Shown: positions 49,588 to 60,657, counted from the stretch's first letter. The stretch is DNA of 64,000 nt from Piscinibacter aquaticus (GCA_007994965.1 VOPW01000001.1:1488001-1552000); one strand, 5' to 3'. Notes: a model not told the origin generated them from the letters alone. Numbers and translations: made by a program.

Positions 49588-50683
49588 ATGGGCGTCCGCC
49601 AGCTGTACGAGCAGACGCTTGCCGAGCGCGGCTACGTGGCGGACGCCGCGCAGCTGCGCGCGGTGGCCGCGCTCGAGCGCTGCGAGAACGAATGGGCCGA
49701 CTACAAGGCCCGGCGCAGCAATGCCATCACCAAGCTGCTGAGGCACCCGCCGATTCCGCGTGGGGTCTACATGTATGGCGGGGTGGGGCGCGGCAAGAGC
49801 TTCCTGATGGACTGCTTCTTCAATGCCGTGCCGCTGACGCGCAAGACGCGGCTGCACTTCCACGAGTTCATGCGCGAGGTGCACCGCGAGCTGCAGGAGC
49901 TCAAGGGAACGGTCAACCCGCTGCAGGAACTCGGCGCGCGCATCGCGCGGCGCCACCGGCTGATCTGCTTCGACGAGTTCCACGTCGCCGACGTGACCGA
50001 CGCGATGATCCTGCACCGCCTGCTCGAGTCCATGTTCGAGCACCGCGTGAGCATCGTGACGACCTCCAACTTCCATCCCGACGAGCTGTATCCGAACGGG
50101 CTGCACCGCGACCGCATCCTGCCGGCGATCGCGTTGTTGAAGGAAAAGCTCGAGGTGGTCAACGTCGACAACGGCACCGACTACCGCCGGCGCACGCTCG
50201 AGCATGTGAAGCTCTACCACTGCCCGCTCGGGCCCGAGGCCGACGCGGCGATGGAGCAGGCCTTCGCGCAGCTGGCCGAAGCGCGCGACGAAGATCCGGT
50301 GCTGCGCATCGAGCACCGCGAGCTGCGCGCGCGCCGCCGCGCCGGCGGCGTGGTCTGGTTCGACTTCAAGGTGCTGTGCGGCGGGCCCCGCTCGCAGAAC
50401 GACTACCTCGAGATCGCCTCGCAGTTCCACACCGTGCTGCTGTCCAACGTGCCGCACATGCCGCTGCGCATGGCCTCGGAGGCGCGGCGCTTCACTGGCT
50501 GGTCGACGTGCTCTACGACCGGCGCTGCAAGCTGATCCTCTCGGCCGAAGTGCCGCCGGAGGCGCTCTACACCGAAGGCCCGCTGGCGCACGAGTTTCCG
50601 CGCACCGTGTCGCGCTGGCGGAGATGCAGTCGGCCGAGTTCCTCGCGCTCGAGCGGCGCACCGTGGACACCTCGCTGACATGA
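49588..50683 (+). CDS. zapE: cell division ATPase ZapE (AFG1 family)
   Basis: AAA+-like ATPase that modulates the Z-ring in E. coli; homologous to mitochondrial Afg1. Walker A is YGGVGRGKS and Walker B ICFDEFHVAD; the 365-residue repaired length fits. Two lesions at RCCWGGY: 50495 (ACCTGGC read ACTGGC, restoring RRFTWLVDVLYDRR) and 50615 (GCCTGGC read GCTGGC, restoring SRLAEMQSAEF). The gene begins 13 bases after lpdA, a Burkholderiales arrangement, and its TGA overlaps the next ATG. Confidence 0.93.
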
Positions 50684-51271
50684 ATGCGACGCCTGCATGG
50701 TGCGTGGCGAGCGTGATGGCGCTGCTGGCGTTGGCGGGCCCTGCGCGCGCCGACGAAGCCGCCGAGCGCACCCGCATCGGCCGCGAGCGGGCCGAGGCCC
50801 AGGCCCGCTTCGAGCAGCGGCAACGGGAGTGCGCGCAGCGCTTTGCGGTCACGCCCTGCGTCGAGGAAGCGCGCGCAGAGCATCGCCGGTGCGATGATCC
50901 AGTTGCGTCGACAGGAGGCCGTGCTCGACGAGGGCCAGCGCAAGCAGCGCGCGGCGGCACGACTGGCGGCGATCGAGCAGAAGCAGCGCGCCGAAGCGCA
51001 GCGCGCGGCCAGCGCGCCGCCGGCGGCTCGTGCAGCCCCGCCGATGCAGGTCAAGCCGCCACGGGCGCAGGCTTCGGCCGCAGCGGCGCGCCCCGCGTCG
51101 GCGCCGGCGAGCAGCGCGGCCACCGCCCAGCGCGAGCAGCGCAAGCGCGCGCAGTTCGAAGCCCGCCAGCGGGAGGCTCAGGCGCATCGTGAGGAATCGG
51201 AGCGCCGCCGGGCCGAGCGTGCGGCGACCGGCAAGGCCAGCGCACCCTTGCCGGATCCGGCAGCGCGCTAG
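50680..51271 (+). CDS. periplasmic coiled-coil protein, function unknown
   Basis: About 196 residues. A signal peptide (MNATPAWCVASVMALLALAGPARA) is followed by long charged helices rich in Arg, Glu, Gln and Ala (ERTRIGRERAEAQARFEQRQREC, AQREQRKRAQFEARQREAQAHREE), with a Cys pair at RECAQRFAVTPC. One lesion at 50888-50891 breaks the frame between EARAEHRR and AMIQLRRQE, apparently one inserted base. It is translationally coupled to zapE (ATGA) and convergent with the PP2C gene. I do not recognise a characterised family; the coiled-coil is predicted by eye. Confidence 0.7.
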
Positions 51272-51281
51272 CGTCGGCGCC

Positions 51282-52046
51282 TCAGGACAGCGGATCGACG
51301 CGGATCAGCGCCAGCGAGAGGTTGTCGCCGCCGCCACGGGCGCGCTGCCGCGCCTTGCTGACCAGCATCTCGCTGGCTTCGCGCGGGGCAGCGCATGCAC
51401 GATGGCGCCCAGTTCGCGCGGGGTGAAGTAATGCCACAGGCCGTCGCTGCAGGCAAGCAGGCTGTCGCCGATCTCCAGCCGATCGACCGGCCGACGCTCA
51501 GCGGCGGATCCTGGTGCGTGCCCAGGCAGCCGGTCAGCAGGTTCGACTGCGGATGGTTGTTGGCCTCTTCCTCGGTGATGGAGCCCTCGGCCACCAGCCG
51601 CTGCACGTAGGAGTGGTCGACGGTGCGCGACACCATGTCGGGCCCGCGGAAGTGATACACGCGCGAATCACCGGCGTGCACGTAGTGGCACTCGCGCGTC
51701 GGGCTGATGATGTACGCGGCCACCGTGCTGTGCGGCTCTTCCTCGGAGGTGATCGCGGTCAGCTTGATCATCAGGTGCGCTTCGAGCACCAGTTGCTTGA
51801 GCGCCTCGGCGGGATCGTCCTTGGTCGGCGCATAGCGCTCGAAGATCTGCTGCGCGGTGAGGATCACCTGGTCGGCCGCCTTGCGGCCGCCGCTCTTGCC
51901 GCCCATGCCGTCGGCCAGCACGGCCATCACGCAGCCGGGCACGCGCAGGTGCGGAATGATCTGCACCGGTCCTGCTGGTAGGCCCGGTCGCCGCGGTGGA
52001 TGCCGGTGGCGGCAGAGAGGCGGTAACCGGCGGTCGAGGTGCTCAT
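51282..52046 (-). CDS. PP2C-family serine/threonine protein phosphatase
   Basis: Metal-dependent phosphatase of about 255 residues. The PP2C motifs are visible: an N-terminal HRGDRAYQQDQVQ, ADGMGGKSGG, HAGDSRVYHFRG, and a closing GGGDNLSLALIRVD with the metal-binding Asp. Lesions: 51967/51968 (coding ACCAGGT read ACCGGT) and 51488/51489 (coding GCCAGGT read GCCGGT) at RCCWGGY, and one at 51381-51384 in a GC tract (ALPRAEASEM). I set the ATG at 52046 (MSTSTAGYRLSAATG). No partner kinase is encoded in the window. Confidence 0.88.
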
Positions 52047-52106
52047 GGGCGAAAACTATAATCGGTCCCGCTGCCCGCGACGGGGCGTTTTCCGCGATTA
52101 AGTCGC

Positions 52107-52316
52107 GTGTCGATGGACGACAACCTGCATTCCCTGCCTCGCCGGCTGATCGAGTTGCGCATCGAACACGCCGACCTCGACGACCTCATCGACCGCTCCT
52201 CCATCGAGCATCCCGGCGACGAGTTGACGGTCCGCCGACTGAAGAAGCGGCGGCTGGCGCTGCGCGACATGATCGCGCGGCTCGAGGCCGAGCTCGATCC
52301 GCCCGAGCCGGCATGA
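52107..52316 (+). CDS. YdcH-family small helical protein (DUF465)
   Basis: A 69-residue protein, two helices joined by a turn (LPRRLIELRIEHADLDDLIDR and ELTVRRLKKRRLALRDMIARLEAEL), typical of DUF465, a family of unknown function. It starts at GTG 52107 or ATG 52113; there is no strong Shine-Dalgarno for either. The TGA overlaps the helicase ATG (ATGA), a pairing that recurs in betaproteobacteria. The frame is undamaged. Confidence 0.85.
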   Translation: MSMDDNLHSLPRRLIELRIEHADLDDLIDRSSIEHPGDELTVRRLKKRRLALRDMIARLEAELDPPEPA

Positions 52317-54310
52317 CGCCGGACACCGAAGTCCACTCCGGATCACTGGCCGCTGCGTCCACCGAGGCGCTGTCGGCCGGCGGTGCGCTGGCGCAGGCCG
52401 ATGAGCGGCACGTCGAGCGCGCGGTGCAGATCCGCATGGCACAGGCGGTGGCCGAGGCCATCGAGGCACGCACGGCGCTGGTCGCCGAAGCCGGCACGGG
52501 CGTCGGCAAGACCTTCGCCTACCTCGTGCCGACGCTGCTGTCGGCGCGCGCGCGCTGGTGAGCACCGCCACCAAGAGCCTGCAGGACCAGCTCTTCCTGC
52601 GCGACATCCCGCGCCTGCGCGATGCACTGCGCCTGCCGGTGAACGTGGCGCTGCTCAAGGGCCGCGGCAGCTACCTCTGCCTGCACCGCATGAAGCAGGC
52701 GCGCCAATCGGCCACGCTGCCCGACCGCTGGGCGGTGCGCACGCTGGCCAAGGTGGAGCAGTGGTCGCAGACCACCGCCAGCGGCGACCGGCCGAGATGG
52801 AGGGGCTGGACGAACGCAGCAGCGTGATCCCGCTGGTCACCTCCACGCGCGACAACTGCCTGGGCAGCGAGTGCGCCGACTTCCGCGCCTGCCACGTCGT
52901 GAAGGCGCGGCGCGAGGCGATGGCGGCCGATCTCGTGGTGGTCAACCACCATCTGTTCTTTGCCGACATGGCGCTGCGCGACACCGGCGTGGCCGAACTG
53001 CTGCCGAGCGCCGAGGTGGCGGTGTTCGACGAGGCGCACCAGCTGCCCGAGGCCGGCGTGCAGTTTCTCGGCACCACGCTGTCGACCGCCCAGGCGCTGG
53101 ACTTCTCGCGCGACCTGCTCGCGGTCGGCTTGCAACAGGCGCGCGGCCTCGTTCCCTGGCAGGAGCGCAGCGCGGCGGTCGAGAAGGCGGCCCGCGAGCT
53201 GCGCCGGCCGCGGCCGGGCCGCTGCGCGACCTGCGCGGCACGATCAAGCTGCGCTGGGACGAGCGTGCGTCACGCGACGACTTTCTCTCCGCGCTCGCCG
53301 GCCTCGGCGAAGCCGCCGATGCGGCCGGCGAAGCGCTCGACACGGTCAGCGAGCTGTCGCCAGACTTCAACAAGCTCGCCGAACGCGCGGCCGCGCTGGC
53401 GTCGCTGGCCGACCGCTTCGCGCTGGCCGCCGATGCCGGCCGCGTGCGCTGGATCGACGTCTCGCCGCACCGGGCGCGATTGGTGGAATCGCCGCTGGAC
53501 ATCCGCGAGGCGCTGGCCGAGCAGATGGGCAGCGGCGCGAAGGCCTGGATCTTCACCTCGGCCACGCTCGGCGAGGACGATTCGCTGCGCTGGTTCACCG
53601 AGCAGGCGGGGCTGGAGGGCGCGCGCACGCTGCGCGTCGGCAGCCCGTTCGACTATGCAGCGCATGCGCGGCTGTATGTGCCGGCCGGGTTTCCGAAGCC
53701 CAACGAACCCGCGCATCCGGCGGCGGTGGCCACGCTGGCCTCGCGCTTCGCGCGCACGCTGGGCGGCCGCACCTTCGTGCTGACGACCACACTGCGCGCG
53801 CTGCAGGCGATTGCCGAGAAATTGCGCGCGGAGTTCGAGGCGGGCGGCGAAACGATCCGCGTGCTGCAGCAGGGCGAGCTCCCGAAGCGGCAGCTGATGC
53901 AACTGTTTCTCGCCGAGCCGCGCTCGGTGCTGGTCGGCTCGCAGAGCTTCTGGGAAGGCATCGACGTGCCCGGCGACGCACTGCAGTGCGTGCTGATCGA
54001 CAAGCTGCCGTTCCCGCCGCCGAACGATCCGCTGGTCGAGGCGCGTGTCAAGCGCCTCGAGGCGCAGGGCCGCAATGCCTTCGCCGACTACTTCGTTTCC
54101 GAGGCCGCCGTGTCGCTCAAGCAGGGTGCCGGGCGGCTGATCCGCAGCGAGACCGATCTGGGCCTGCTGGTGGTCTGCGATCCGCGCATGGCCGGCATGA
54201 ACTACGGCAAGCGCCTGCGCGAAGCCTTGCCGCCGATGACGAGGGTGGCCACCGAGGGCGAGGCGCAGGCCTGGCTGGAGACGCTCGCCGCGAAGTCGCT
54301 GCCCTTCTAA
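52313..54310 (+). CDS. ATP-dependent DNA helicase, DinG/YoaA (XPD-like) family
   Basis: Superfamily 2 5'-3' helicase with an Fe-S cluster, 666 residues after repair. Walker A is AEAGTGVGKTFAYLVPTLL, the Fe-S cysteines are in SYLCLH, NCLGSEC and FRACH, the DEAH box is VFDEAHQLPE and motif VI is QGAGRLIRSETD. Three lesions at RCCWGGY: 52555 (GCCTGGT read GCTGGT), 52789/52790 (ACCTGGC read ACCGGC) and 53205/53206 (GCCTGGC read GCCGGC). The length and Cys spacing favour YoaA over the longer DinG. Confidence 0.92.
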
Positions 54311-54320
54311 GGCTGCGCGA

Positions 54321-55131
54321 TCACCAGATCTTCCACCAGGGCTTGTCGGAGGGCGTGATCGCTTCGCCGGCGAAGCGGCTGTTGGGGAAGTTCTTCTGCA
54401 GCACTCGCTGGGCGTCGTCACGCAGTTCGACCAGGCCGAGACGGTCGTAGCTGCGCGCCATGATCACCAGCGCTTCTTCGACCGCCGGCGAATACTGGAA
54501 CTCCTGCACCGCCTGCTGTGCCCGGTTCGCCGCGGCCACGTAGGCACCGCGCCGGTAGTAGTAGCGCGCAACGTGCACCTCGTAGGCGGCCAGCGAGTTG
54601 ACGATGTAGTTCATCCGCACCGTTGCATCCTCGGCATAGACGGAGCGCGGGAACTGGTCGACGAGCTGCTTGAACGACTGGTACGAATCGCGCGCGGCCT
54701 GCTGGTCACGCTCGGACAGGTCCTGCGAGGCAAACTTGCCGAGGATGCCGAGGTTGTCATTGAAGTTGACCAGGCCCTGCAGGTACAGCGCGTAGTCGAG
54801 GCCCGGGCTCGAAGGGTTCAGCTTGATGAAGCGCTCGAGCACCGACAGCGCCTGCGCGCTCGCCGCCGCGCCACAGCACGTAGGCCCGCTCGATCTGCGC
54901 CTGCTGCGCCAGCGGCGTGCCGGCCGCGCGGCCCTCGAGTCGCTCGAGCAGCTTGGCCGCCTTGTCGTAGGCGCCCGCGGCCGTCTCGTCCTTGGCCTCT
55001 GAGTACAATTTTTCCGGCGTCCACTGGGCGCTCGGGTCCTGCGGGGTCGATCCGCACGCCACCATCACCACGGCCGTGGCCGCGAGGGCCGCGCGCAGGC
55101 CCAGCGGGCCGATCCAACGCATCACATCCAT
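54321..55131 (-). CDS. bamD: outer-membrane assembly lipoprotein BamD
   Basis: Essential TPR lipoprotein of the beta-barrel assembly machine. A lipobox (VMVACG) ends the signal peptide near residue 25, then TPR helices (WTPEKLYSEAKDETAAGAYDKAAKLLERLEGR; YVAAANRAQQAVQEFQ). One lesion at 54853-54859 lost a CG unit from GCGCGCGC (ERAQALSVLERFIKLNP), so repair gives about 270 residues. The start is ATG 55131; ATG 55122 is an alternative. It is divergent from rluD across 39 bases, the usual bamD/rluD pairing. Confidence 0.93.
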
Positions 55132-55170
55132 GGGCAGAGGCTCATCCGCGCTCGAACGCAGACACCGGTC

Positions 55171-56128
55171 ATGACAGAAGAGCGCGATTATAGGGAGACC
55201 CCTCCGGACGAAGACGCTGCCAGCGAGCGGCGCGAGCATCTGGTGCCGGCTGCGGGGCATGGCCAGCGGCTCGACAAGGCGCTGGTCGAGATGGCGCCGG
55301 AGTTCTCGCGCAGCCACCTGCAAAGCCTGATCGAGCGCGGGCTCGTGACCGTCGATGGCGTCGCGGCCCGCGCGGCGTCGCAGAAGGTGAGGGCGGGGCA
55401 GCGCATCGAGGTGGAACTGGTCGGCACCGACGAGAGCCGTGCGTTCCGAGCCGAGCCCATGGCGCTGGCCATCGTGCACGAGGATGAGCATCTGATCGTG
55501 CTCGACAAGCCTGCGGGGCTGGTGGTGCACCCGGCGCCCGGCAACTGGTCGGGCACGCTGCTCAACGGCCTGCTGGCGCATCACGCGGGGGCGGCATCGC
55601 TGCCGCGCGCCGGCATCGTGCACCGGCTCGACAAGGACACCTCGGGCCTGATGGTGGTGGCCAAGACGCTGATGGCGATGACCGCCCTGGTGCGCGCGAT
55701 CGCCGAGCGCCACGTGCGCCGCCAGTACCGGCGCTGTGCCACGGTGAGATCGAGCGCGATTCGTTCTGCATCGAGGCGCCGATCGGCCGTGATCCGCAGT
55801 CGCGCATCCGCATGGCGGTGGTCGCCTCCGGCAAGCCGGCGCGCACCGACGTCGAGTGCCTCGCCCGCGCCGATGGTTTCAGCGCGCTTCGCTGCACGCT
55901 GCACACCGGGCGTACGCACCAAATCCGCGTGCACCTTGCCTCGCAGGGCCATCCTCTGGTGGCCGATGCGCTGTACGGTGGCGCGCCGGCGCTGGGCCTG
56001 GCGCGCCAGCGCTGCATGCCTTCCGGCTGGGCTTCGATCATCCGGTCACCGGTGAGGCCTTGCTGTTCGAGTCTGCGCTGCCGGTCGATCTGGCCGCGGC
56101 GTGGCGCTGCGTCAGTGGCCAGCCCTGA
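55171..56128 (+). CDS. rluD: 23S rRNA pseudouridine synthase D
   Basis: Modifies uridines 1911, 1915 and 1917 of helix 69 in 23S rRNA. An N-terminal S4 domain ([31 protein letters not shown]) is followed by the catalytic domain with Asp in [15 protein letters not shown] and the substrate loop [10 protein letters not shown]. Two lesions: 55729/55730 (ACCAGGC read ACCGGC, at RCCWGGY, restoring [13 protein letters not shown]) and near 56012 (C lost from GCGCCTGCAT, restoring [10 protein letters not shown]). Repair gives 319 residues. Confidence 0.93.
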
Positions 56129-56367
56129 AGCGCGGCGCTTGGGTACAATGCCGCTCGACCCTCCAGCCCGACCCTGCGTGCCGCCGTCCCTGGCGCCCCT
56201 GTGCAGTCCGGCTGCCGGGTTGCCGATGCGCCCCACGGCACATCGGCCCCGAGCCAGCGCAGGTTGCGCGGCCACTGCCAGAAGCCATGGTCCACTGCCG
56301 ATGCAGTGGCGGTCGACACGAGCACGAGACCAGCCGGACGCACCCGGCCGAGGATTTGACAGGATCC

Positions 56368-57097
56368 ATGAACACACAGGATGCGAAGCGCGTCCTCGAG
56401 ACCGCGCTCATCTGCGCCAGCCAGCCGCTGCCCCTGCGCGACATGCGCACATTGTTCAACGACGAGCTCGGGCCCGACACGCTGCGCAGCTTGCTCGACG
56501 AGCTCACGCGCGACTGGGAAGGCCGCGGCGTCGAACTGGTCGCACTGGCCCAGGGCTGGCGTTTCCAGAGCCGGCCCGAGCTGCGTGAGTACCTCGACCG
56601 TCTCAACCCCGAGAAGCCGCCGAAGTATTCGCGCGCGGTGATGGAGACGCTCGCCATCATTGCGTATCGCCAGCCCGTGACGCGCGGCGACATCGAGGAC
56701 ATCCGCGGCGTGACCGTCGCCAGCCAGATCATCAAGCAGCTGGAAGACCGCGGTTGGGTCGAGGCGATCGGCTACCGCGAGGCGCCGGGTCGGCCGGCCT
56801 TGCTGGCGACGACGCGACAGTTCCTCGATGACCTCGGCCTGGCGAGCCTCGAGCAACTACCCGCCATCGATGGCGCCCCCGCGGCCGGCGCGATGCTGGC
56901 CGAGGCGCTGCCGGAGCAGCCCGATCTGCTCGAGGCGCAGGCGGCGCTGGTGCTCGAACTGCCCGATGAGCCGCCATCGGCGTCTGCCGGGCCCGACGCC
57001 GAGTCGATGCCCGACGCCGAGGCTGCCACCCCCCACCTCTTCCGATCCCGATCCCGAGTCAGCGGCCGACGCCGCCCCGATGGAACCGCAAGCATGA
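56368..57097 (+). CDS. scpB: segregation and condensation protein B
   Basis: Winged-helix partner of ScpA and SMC in chromosome condensation. Two winged-helix domains span residues about 1-170 ([84 protein letters not shown]), then an acidic Pro/Ala tail. One lesion in the C-run at 57029-57034 (one C too many) removes the natural stop and joins the frame to rluB as an apparent 972-residue fusion. Repaired, it ends PMEPQA at 57097, 242 residues. A TACAAT box at 56144-56149 may be its -10. Confidence 0.92.
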
Positions 57098-59019
57098 ATC
57101 ATCCGCCCGAGTCACAGCCCGACGTTCCCGAGCAGGAGCCGGCCGCGACGGCCGAGTCCGAGGCTTCCAAGCCGGCACGCAAGCGCCGCGTGGCGAGCAA
57201 GCCCGCTGCGGCCGAAGGCGAGACGCCGGCTTCGGCATCGGAAGGCGAGGCCCCGGCGCCCAAGCCGCGCCGTCGCAAGGTGGCCGAGCCGGCGATCGCC
57301 GAAGCCGCCGCCGCACCGGTCGAGCCTGTCACTACCGCCGAGACCGCGCCTGTTGCGACGGCGCCGTCGGCGCCGCGCCGTGCCGACGCCGCCGCCGAAG
57401 CAGGTGAGTCGCCGGAGCGCAGCGAGAGCGAAGCCCAGGGTGATGGCGAAGGCGAGGGCGAGGGTGACGGCGGTGGCCGCAGGGGCCGTCGGCGCAATCG
57501 CCGGGACCGCCGCCGGCCCGAAGGCGGCGAGGCCGTCGCGCCGGAAGCCGCGCTTGCCGTCGCGGCAGAGCGCACCGGGGAGATGTTTGCCGAAGTGGTG
57601 TCCGGCGCATTCGACGCGGAAGCCGAGGCTGGCGCCGAAGGCGATTCGGCCGGCGAGGCGGCTGAGGCCGTGACCGCGGGCGCAGACGAGGCCGCCGAGG
57701 CAGCATCGTCTGCGACCAACGAGGCCGAGGCGCACAAGCGCGTGCTCGCCCCCGAACCGGACGCGCCGAAGCTGCAGAAGGTGCTGGCGCAGTCGGGCAT
57801 CGGCTCGCGCCGCGACATGGAGCAGATGATCGAGGACGGCCGCATCACGGTGAACGGCGAGCCGGCCCACATAGGCCAGCGCATCTCGTTCGGCGATCGC
57901 ATCGCGCTCGACGGCAAGCCGGTGAAGGTGCGCATCCAGCCGCCGCCGGCGCGCGTGATCGCCTATCACAAGCCGGTCGGCGAGGTCGTCACGCACGACG
58001 ACCCGCAGCAGCGCCCGACCGTGTTCCGCCGCCTGCCGCGCCTGCAGCAGGGCAAATGGCAATCGGTCGGCCGCCTGGATATCAACACCGAAGGCCTGTT
58101 GCTGTTCACCACGTCGGGTGAACTGGCCAACCAGCTGATGCATCCTCGCTTCGGCGTCGAGCGAGAGTACGCCGTGCGGGTGCTCGGCACGCTGGAGCCG
58201 GACGCGAAGGCGAAACTGCTCGAGGGCGTGGAGATCGAGGGCCAGACGGCTGCGTTCCGTTCGATCGAGGATGGCGGCGGCGAAGGCGTCAACCACTGGT
58301 ACCGCGTCGTCATCACCGAGGGCCGCAACCGCGAGGTGCGCAAGCTGTTCGACGCGGTGGGCCTGACGGTCAGCCGGCTGATCCGCATCCGCTACGGCAG
58401 CGTGGTGCTACCGCGCGGGCTCAAGCGCGGCGTCTGGGTCGATCTTGGGCCTGACGACGTGCGGGCGATCCGGCGCCTGGCCAGCGGTGGCAACGCCCAG
58501 CCGCGCGGCGATGAGCCGCGGCGCGACGGCCGCAATGGCAAGCCGCAGCAGCGCAACGACCGCGGGCCGAAGAACGAGCGCGGCCAGCGCGGGCCGCAGC
58601 AGCAGCAACGCCCGCGTGCTGATCAGCCGCCGGCCGAACGTGACCGCGAGCGCGACGACTACGACGACGAGGGCCTCGACATCGACCCGATGAAGATCCC
58701 CAACCCGCTCGAGCAGACCTTCGACAAGCGCTTCGTGCAGAACCCGCGCAGCCGCATCGGCGGCCGCACCTTCGCCTTCGGCGGCGGCGGTTTCGGCCCG
58801 GGCGGCAGCGGCCAGCCCGCGGGCGGGGGCGGCGGCGGCAGCAAGAAGGGCGGCCCGAAGCAGCCCGACCCGATGCAGACCTCGGTGGGCTACATCGGCG
58901 CCGATGCCTTCCACCGCAAGGGCCGTGGTGGCCGCGGCGGTGGCGGAGGCAGCGGTGGAGGTGGTTTCGGCGGAGGCCGAGGCGGTGGCGGCCGTGGGGG
59001 CGGCCGAGGCGGTCGTTGA
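57094..59019 (+). CDS. rluB: 23S rRNA pseudouridine synthase B with long low-complexity tails
   Basis: Makes pseudouridine 2605 in 23S rRNA. The core lies at residues about 225-480: S4 domain (KLQKVLAQSGIGSRRDMEQMIEDGRITVNG) and catalytic Asp in GRLDINTEGLLLFT. The core is flanked by an Ala/Glu/Pro-rich, acidic N-terminal extension of about 220 residues and a C-terminal region of about 160 residues that is first Arg/Gln/Asp-rich, then Gly-rich with RGG repeats. At 641 residues it is more than twice the E. coli enzyme. The ATG at 57094 overlaps the restored scpB stop (ATGA). The frame is intact. Confidence 0.92.
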   Translation: MNHPPESQPDVPEQEPAATAESEASKPARKRRVASKPAAAEGETPASASEGEAPAPKPRRRKVAEPAIAEAAAAPVEPVTTAETAPVATAPSAPRRADAAAEAGESPERSESEAQGDGEGEGEGDGGGRRGRRRNRRDRRRPEGGEAVAPEAALAVAAERTGEMFAEVVSGAFDAEAEAGAEGDSAGEAAEAVTAGADEAAEAASSATNEAEAHKRVLAPEPDAPKLQKVLAQSGIGSRRDMEQMIEDGRITVNGEPAHIGQRISFGDRIALDGKPVKVRIQPPPARVIAYHKPVGEVVTHDDPQQRPTVFRRLPRLQQGKWQSVGRLDINTEGLLLFTTSGELANQLMHPRFGVEREYAVRVLGTLEPDAKAKLLEGVEIEGQTAAFRSIEDGGGEGVNHWYRVVITEGRNREVRKLFDAVGLTVSRLIRIRYGSVVLPRGLKRGVWVDLGPDDVRAIRRLASGGNAQPRGDEPRRDGRNGKPQQRNDRGPKNERGQRGPQQQQRPRADQPPAERDRERDDYDDEGLDIDPMKIPNPLEQTFDKRFVQNPRSRIGGRTFAFGGGGFGPGGSGQPAGGGGGGSKKGGPKQPDPMQTSVGYIGADAFHRKGRGGRGGGGGSGGGGFGGGRGGGGRGGGRGGR

Positions 59020-59100
59020 AGGCCCTGACACTCAGGGGAACCGCATCTCGCGGGCTACAATCCAAAGCTTTGCCAAGTTATTGATTCAGGAGAAGAATTC

Positions 59101-59525
59101 ATGGCCATCGAACGCACCCTCTCGATCATCAAGCCCGACGCCGTGGCGAAGAACGTCATCGGCCAAATCTACGCCCGCTTCGAAGGCGCCGGCCTGAAGG
59201 TCATCGCAGCCAAGATGGTCCACCTCTCGCGCGGCGAGGCCGAGCAGTTCTACGCCGTGCACAAGGCGCGCCCGTTCTTCAAGGACTGGTGGACTTCATG
59301 GTCTCGGGACCGGTGATGATCCAGGTGCTCGAGGGCGAGAACGCCATCGCGAAGAACCGCGAACTGATGGGTGCCACCGACCCGAAGAAGGCCGAGAAGG
59401 GCACCATCCGCGCCGACTTCGCCGACAGCATCGACGCCAACGCCGTGCACGGGTCCGACGCACCGGAAACCGCGGCCGTGGAAGTGGCGTTCTTCTTCCC
59501 CGGCATGAACGTCTACAGCCGCTGA
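59101..59525 (+). CDS. ndk: nucleoside-diphosphate kinase
   Basis: Balances NTP and dNTP pools by phosphate transfer through a His intermediate, in [12 protein letters not shown]. One lesion at 59286 (ACCTGGT read ACTGGT, restoring [13 protein letters not shown]) at RCCWGGY; repair gives exactly 141 residues. CAGGAGAAGAATTC precedes the ATG. A TACAAT box at 59056-59061 may be the -10 for the ndk-rlmN-pilW-rodZ-ispG-hisS cluster, a standard betaproteobacterial order. Confidence 0.96.
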
Positions 59526-59532
59526 AACCGCA

Positions 59533-60657
59533 ATGGCCGTCAACCTGCTCGATTTCGATCTCGAGGGGCTGGCGGCCTTCTGCGAGAGCCTGGGCGAGAA
59601 GCGCTTTCGCGCCGTCCAGCTCTACCGCTGGATCCACCAGCGTGGCGAATCCGACTTCGAGAAGATGTCGGATCTCGCCAAGTCGCTGCGAGCCAAGCTG
59701 GCCGGCGCCGCGGAAGTGCGCGGCCTGCCGATGATCAGCGAGCACCGCTCTGCCGACGGCACGATCAAGTGGCTGTTCGACGTCGGCGGCGGCAACGCCG
59801 TCGAGAGCGTCTACATCCCCGAGGAAGACCGCGGGACGCTGTGCGTGTCGTCGCAGGCCGGCTGCGCCGTCGGTTGCCGCTTCTGCAGCACCGGCCACCA
59901 GGGCTTCAGCCGCAACCTCACGAGCGGCGAGATCATCGCGCAGCTGTGGTTTGCCGAGCACCGCTTGCGCGCTGCGGACGGTGAGCGGGTGATCGACAAC
60001 GTCGTGATGATGGGCATGGGCGAGCCGCTGCAGAACTATGCGGCGCTCGTGCCGGCATTGAAGACGATGCTCGACGACCACGCATATGGCCTGTCGCGCC
60101 GTCGCGTGACGGTCTCCACCTCTGGCATGGTGGCGATGATCGACCGGTTGCGCGAGGACTGCCCGGTGGCGCTGGCCGTGTCGCTGCATGCGCCGAACGA
60201 CGAGCTGCGTTCGGAGCTGGTTCCGCTGAATCGCAAGGACGGCATCGACGCGCTGCTGGATGCCTGCGTGCGCTATCTCGACAAGGCGCCGCGGGACTTC
60301 GTGACCTTCGAGTACTGCATGCTCGACGGCGTCAACGACACGCCGGAACTCGCCCACCAGCTCGTCCGGCTGGTCAAGGGCCGCGTGCCTTGCAAGCTGA
60401 ACCTGATCCCGTTCAACCCGTTTCCCGCCTCGGGCCTGAAGCGTTCGCCGCGCGAGCGCGTGATGGCCTTCGCGCGCATCCTGCAGGATGCCGGCATCGT
60501 GACCACCATCCGCAAGACGCGCGGCGACGACATCGACGCCGCGTGCGGCCAGCTCGCCGGCGAGGTGCAGGACCGTACCCGTGTGCACGAACGCCTGGTG
60601 CGTGCGCCGGTGCGGGTGGTGCCGCGTGATTCGATCCGCCAGGAGAGCAAGGCATGA
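59533..60657 (+). CDS. rlmN: dual-specificity 23S rRNA/tRNA adenine-C2 methyltransferase
   Basis: Radical SAM enzyme that methylates A2503 of 23S rRNA and A37 of some tRNAs. The 4Fe-4S motif CAVGCRFC is followed by [16 protein letters not shown]; the SAM-binding [11 protein letters not shown] and the second catalytic Cys in ACGQLAGE near the C-terminus are present. The frame is undamaged over 374 residues. It starts 7 bases after ndk and its TGA overlaps the pilW ATG. The CCTGG in GCGCCTGGTGCG near 60595 is an intact RCCWGGY site. Confidence 0.95.
   Translation: MAVNLLDFDLEGLAAFCESLGEKRFRAVQLYRWIHQRGESDFEKMSDLAKSLRAKLAGAAEVRGLPMISEHRSADGTIKWLFDVGGGNAVESVYIPEEDRGTLCVSSQAGCAVGCRFCSTGHQGFSRNLTSGEIIAQLWFAEHRLRAADGERVIDNVVMMGMGEPLQNYAALVPALKTMLDDHAYGLSRRRVTVSTSGMVAMIDRLREDCPVALAVSLHAPNDELRSELVPLNRKDGIDALLDACVRYLDKAPRDFVTFEYCMLDGVNDTPELAHQLVRLVKGRVPCKLNLIPFNPFPASGLKRSPRERVMAFARILQDAGIVTTIRKTRGDDIDAACGQLAGEVQDRTRVHERLVRAPVRVVPRDSIRQESKA

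Noticed and set aside
56101..59019. A 972-residue ScpB-RluB fusion protein
   Set aside because: A single extra C in the run at 57029-57034 removes the scpB stop. Repair restores a normal ScpB ending at 57097 and an ATGA overlap with rluB.
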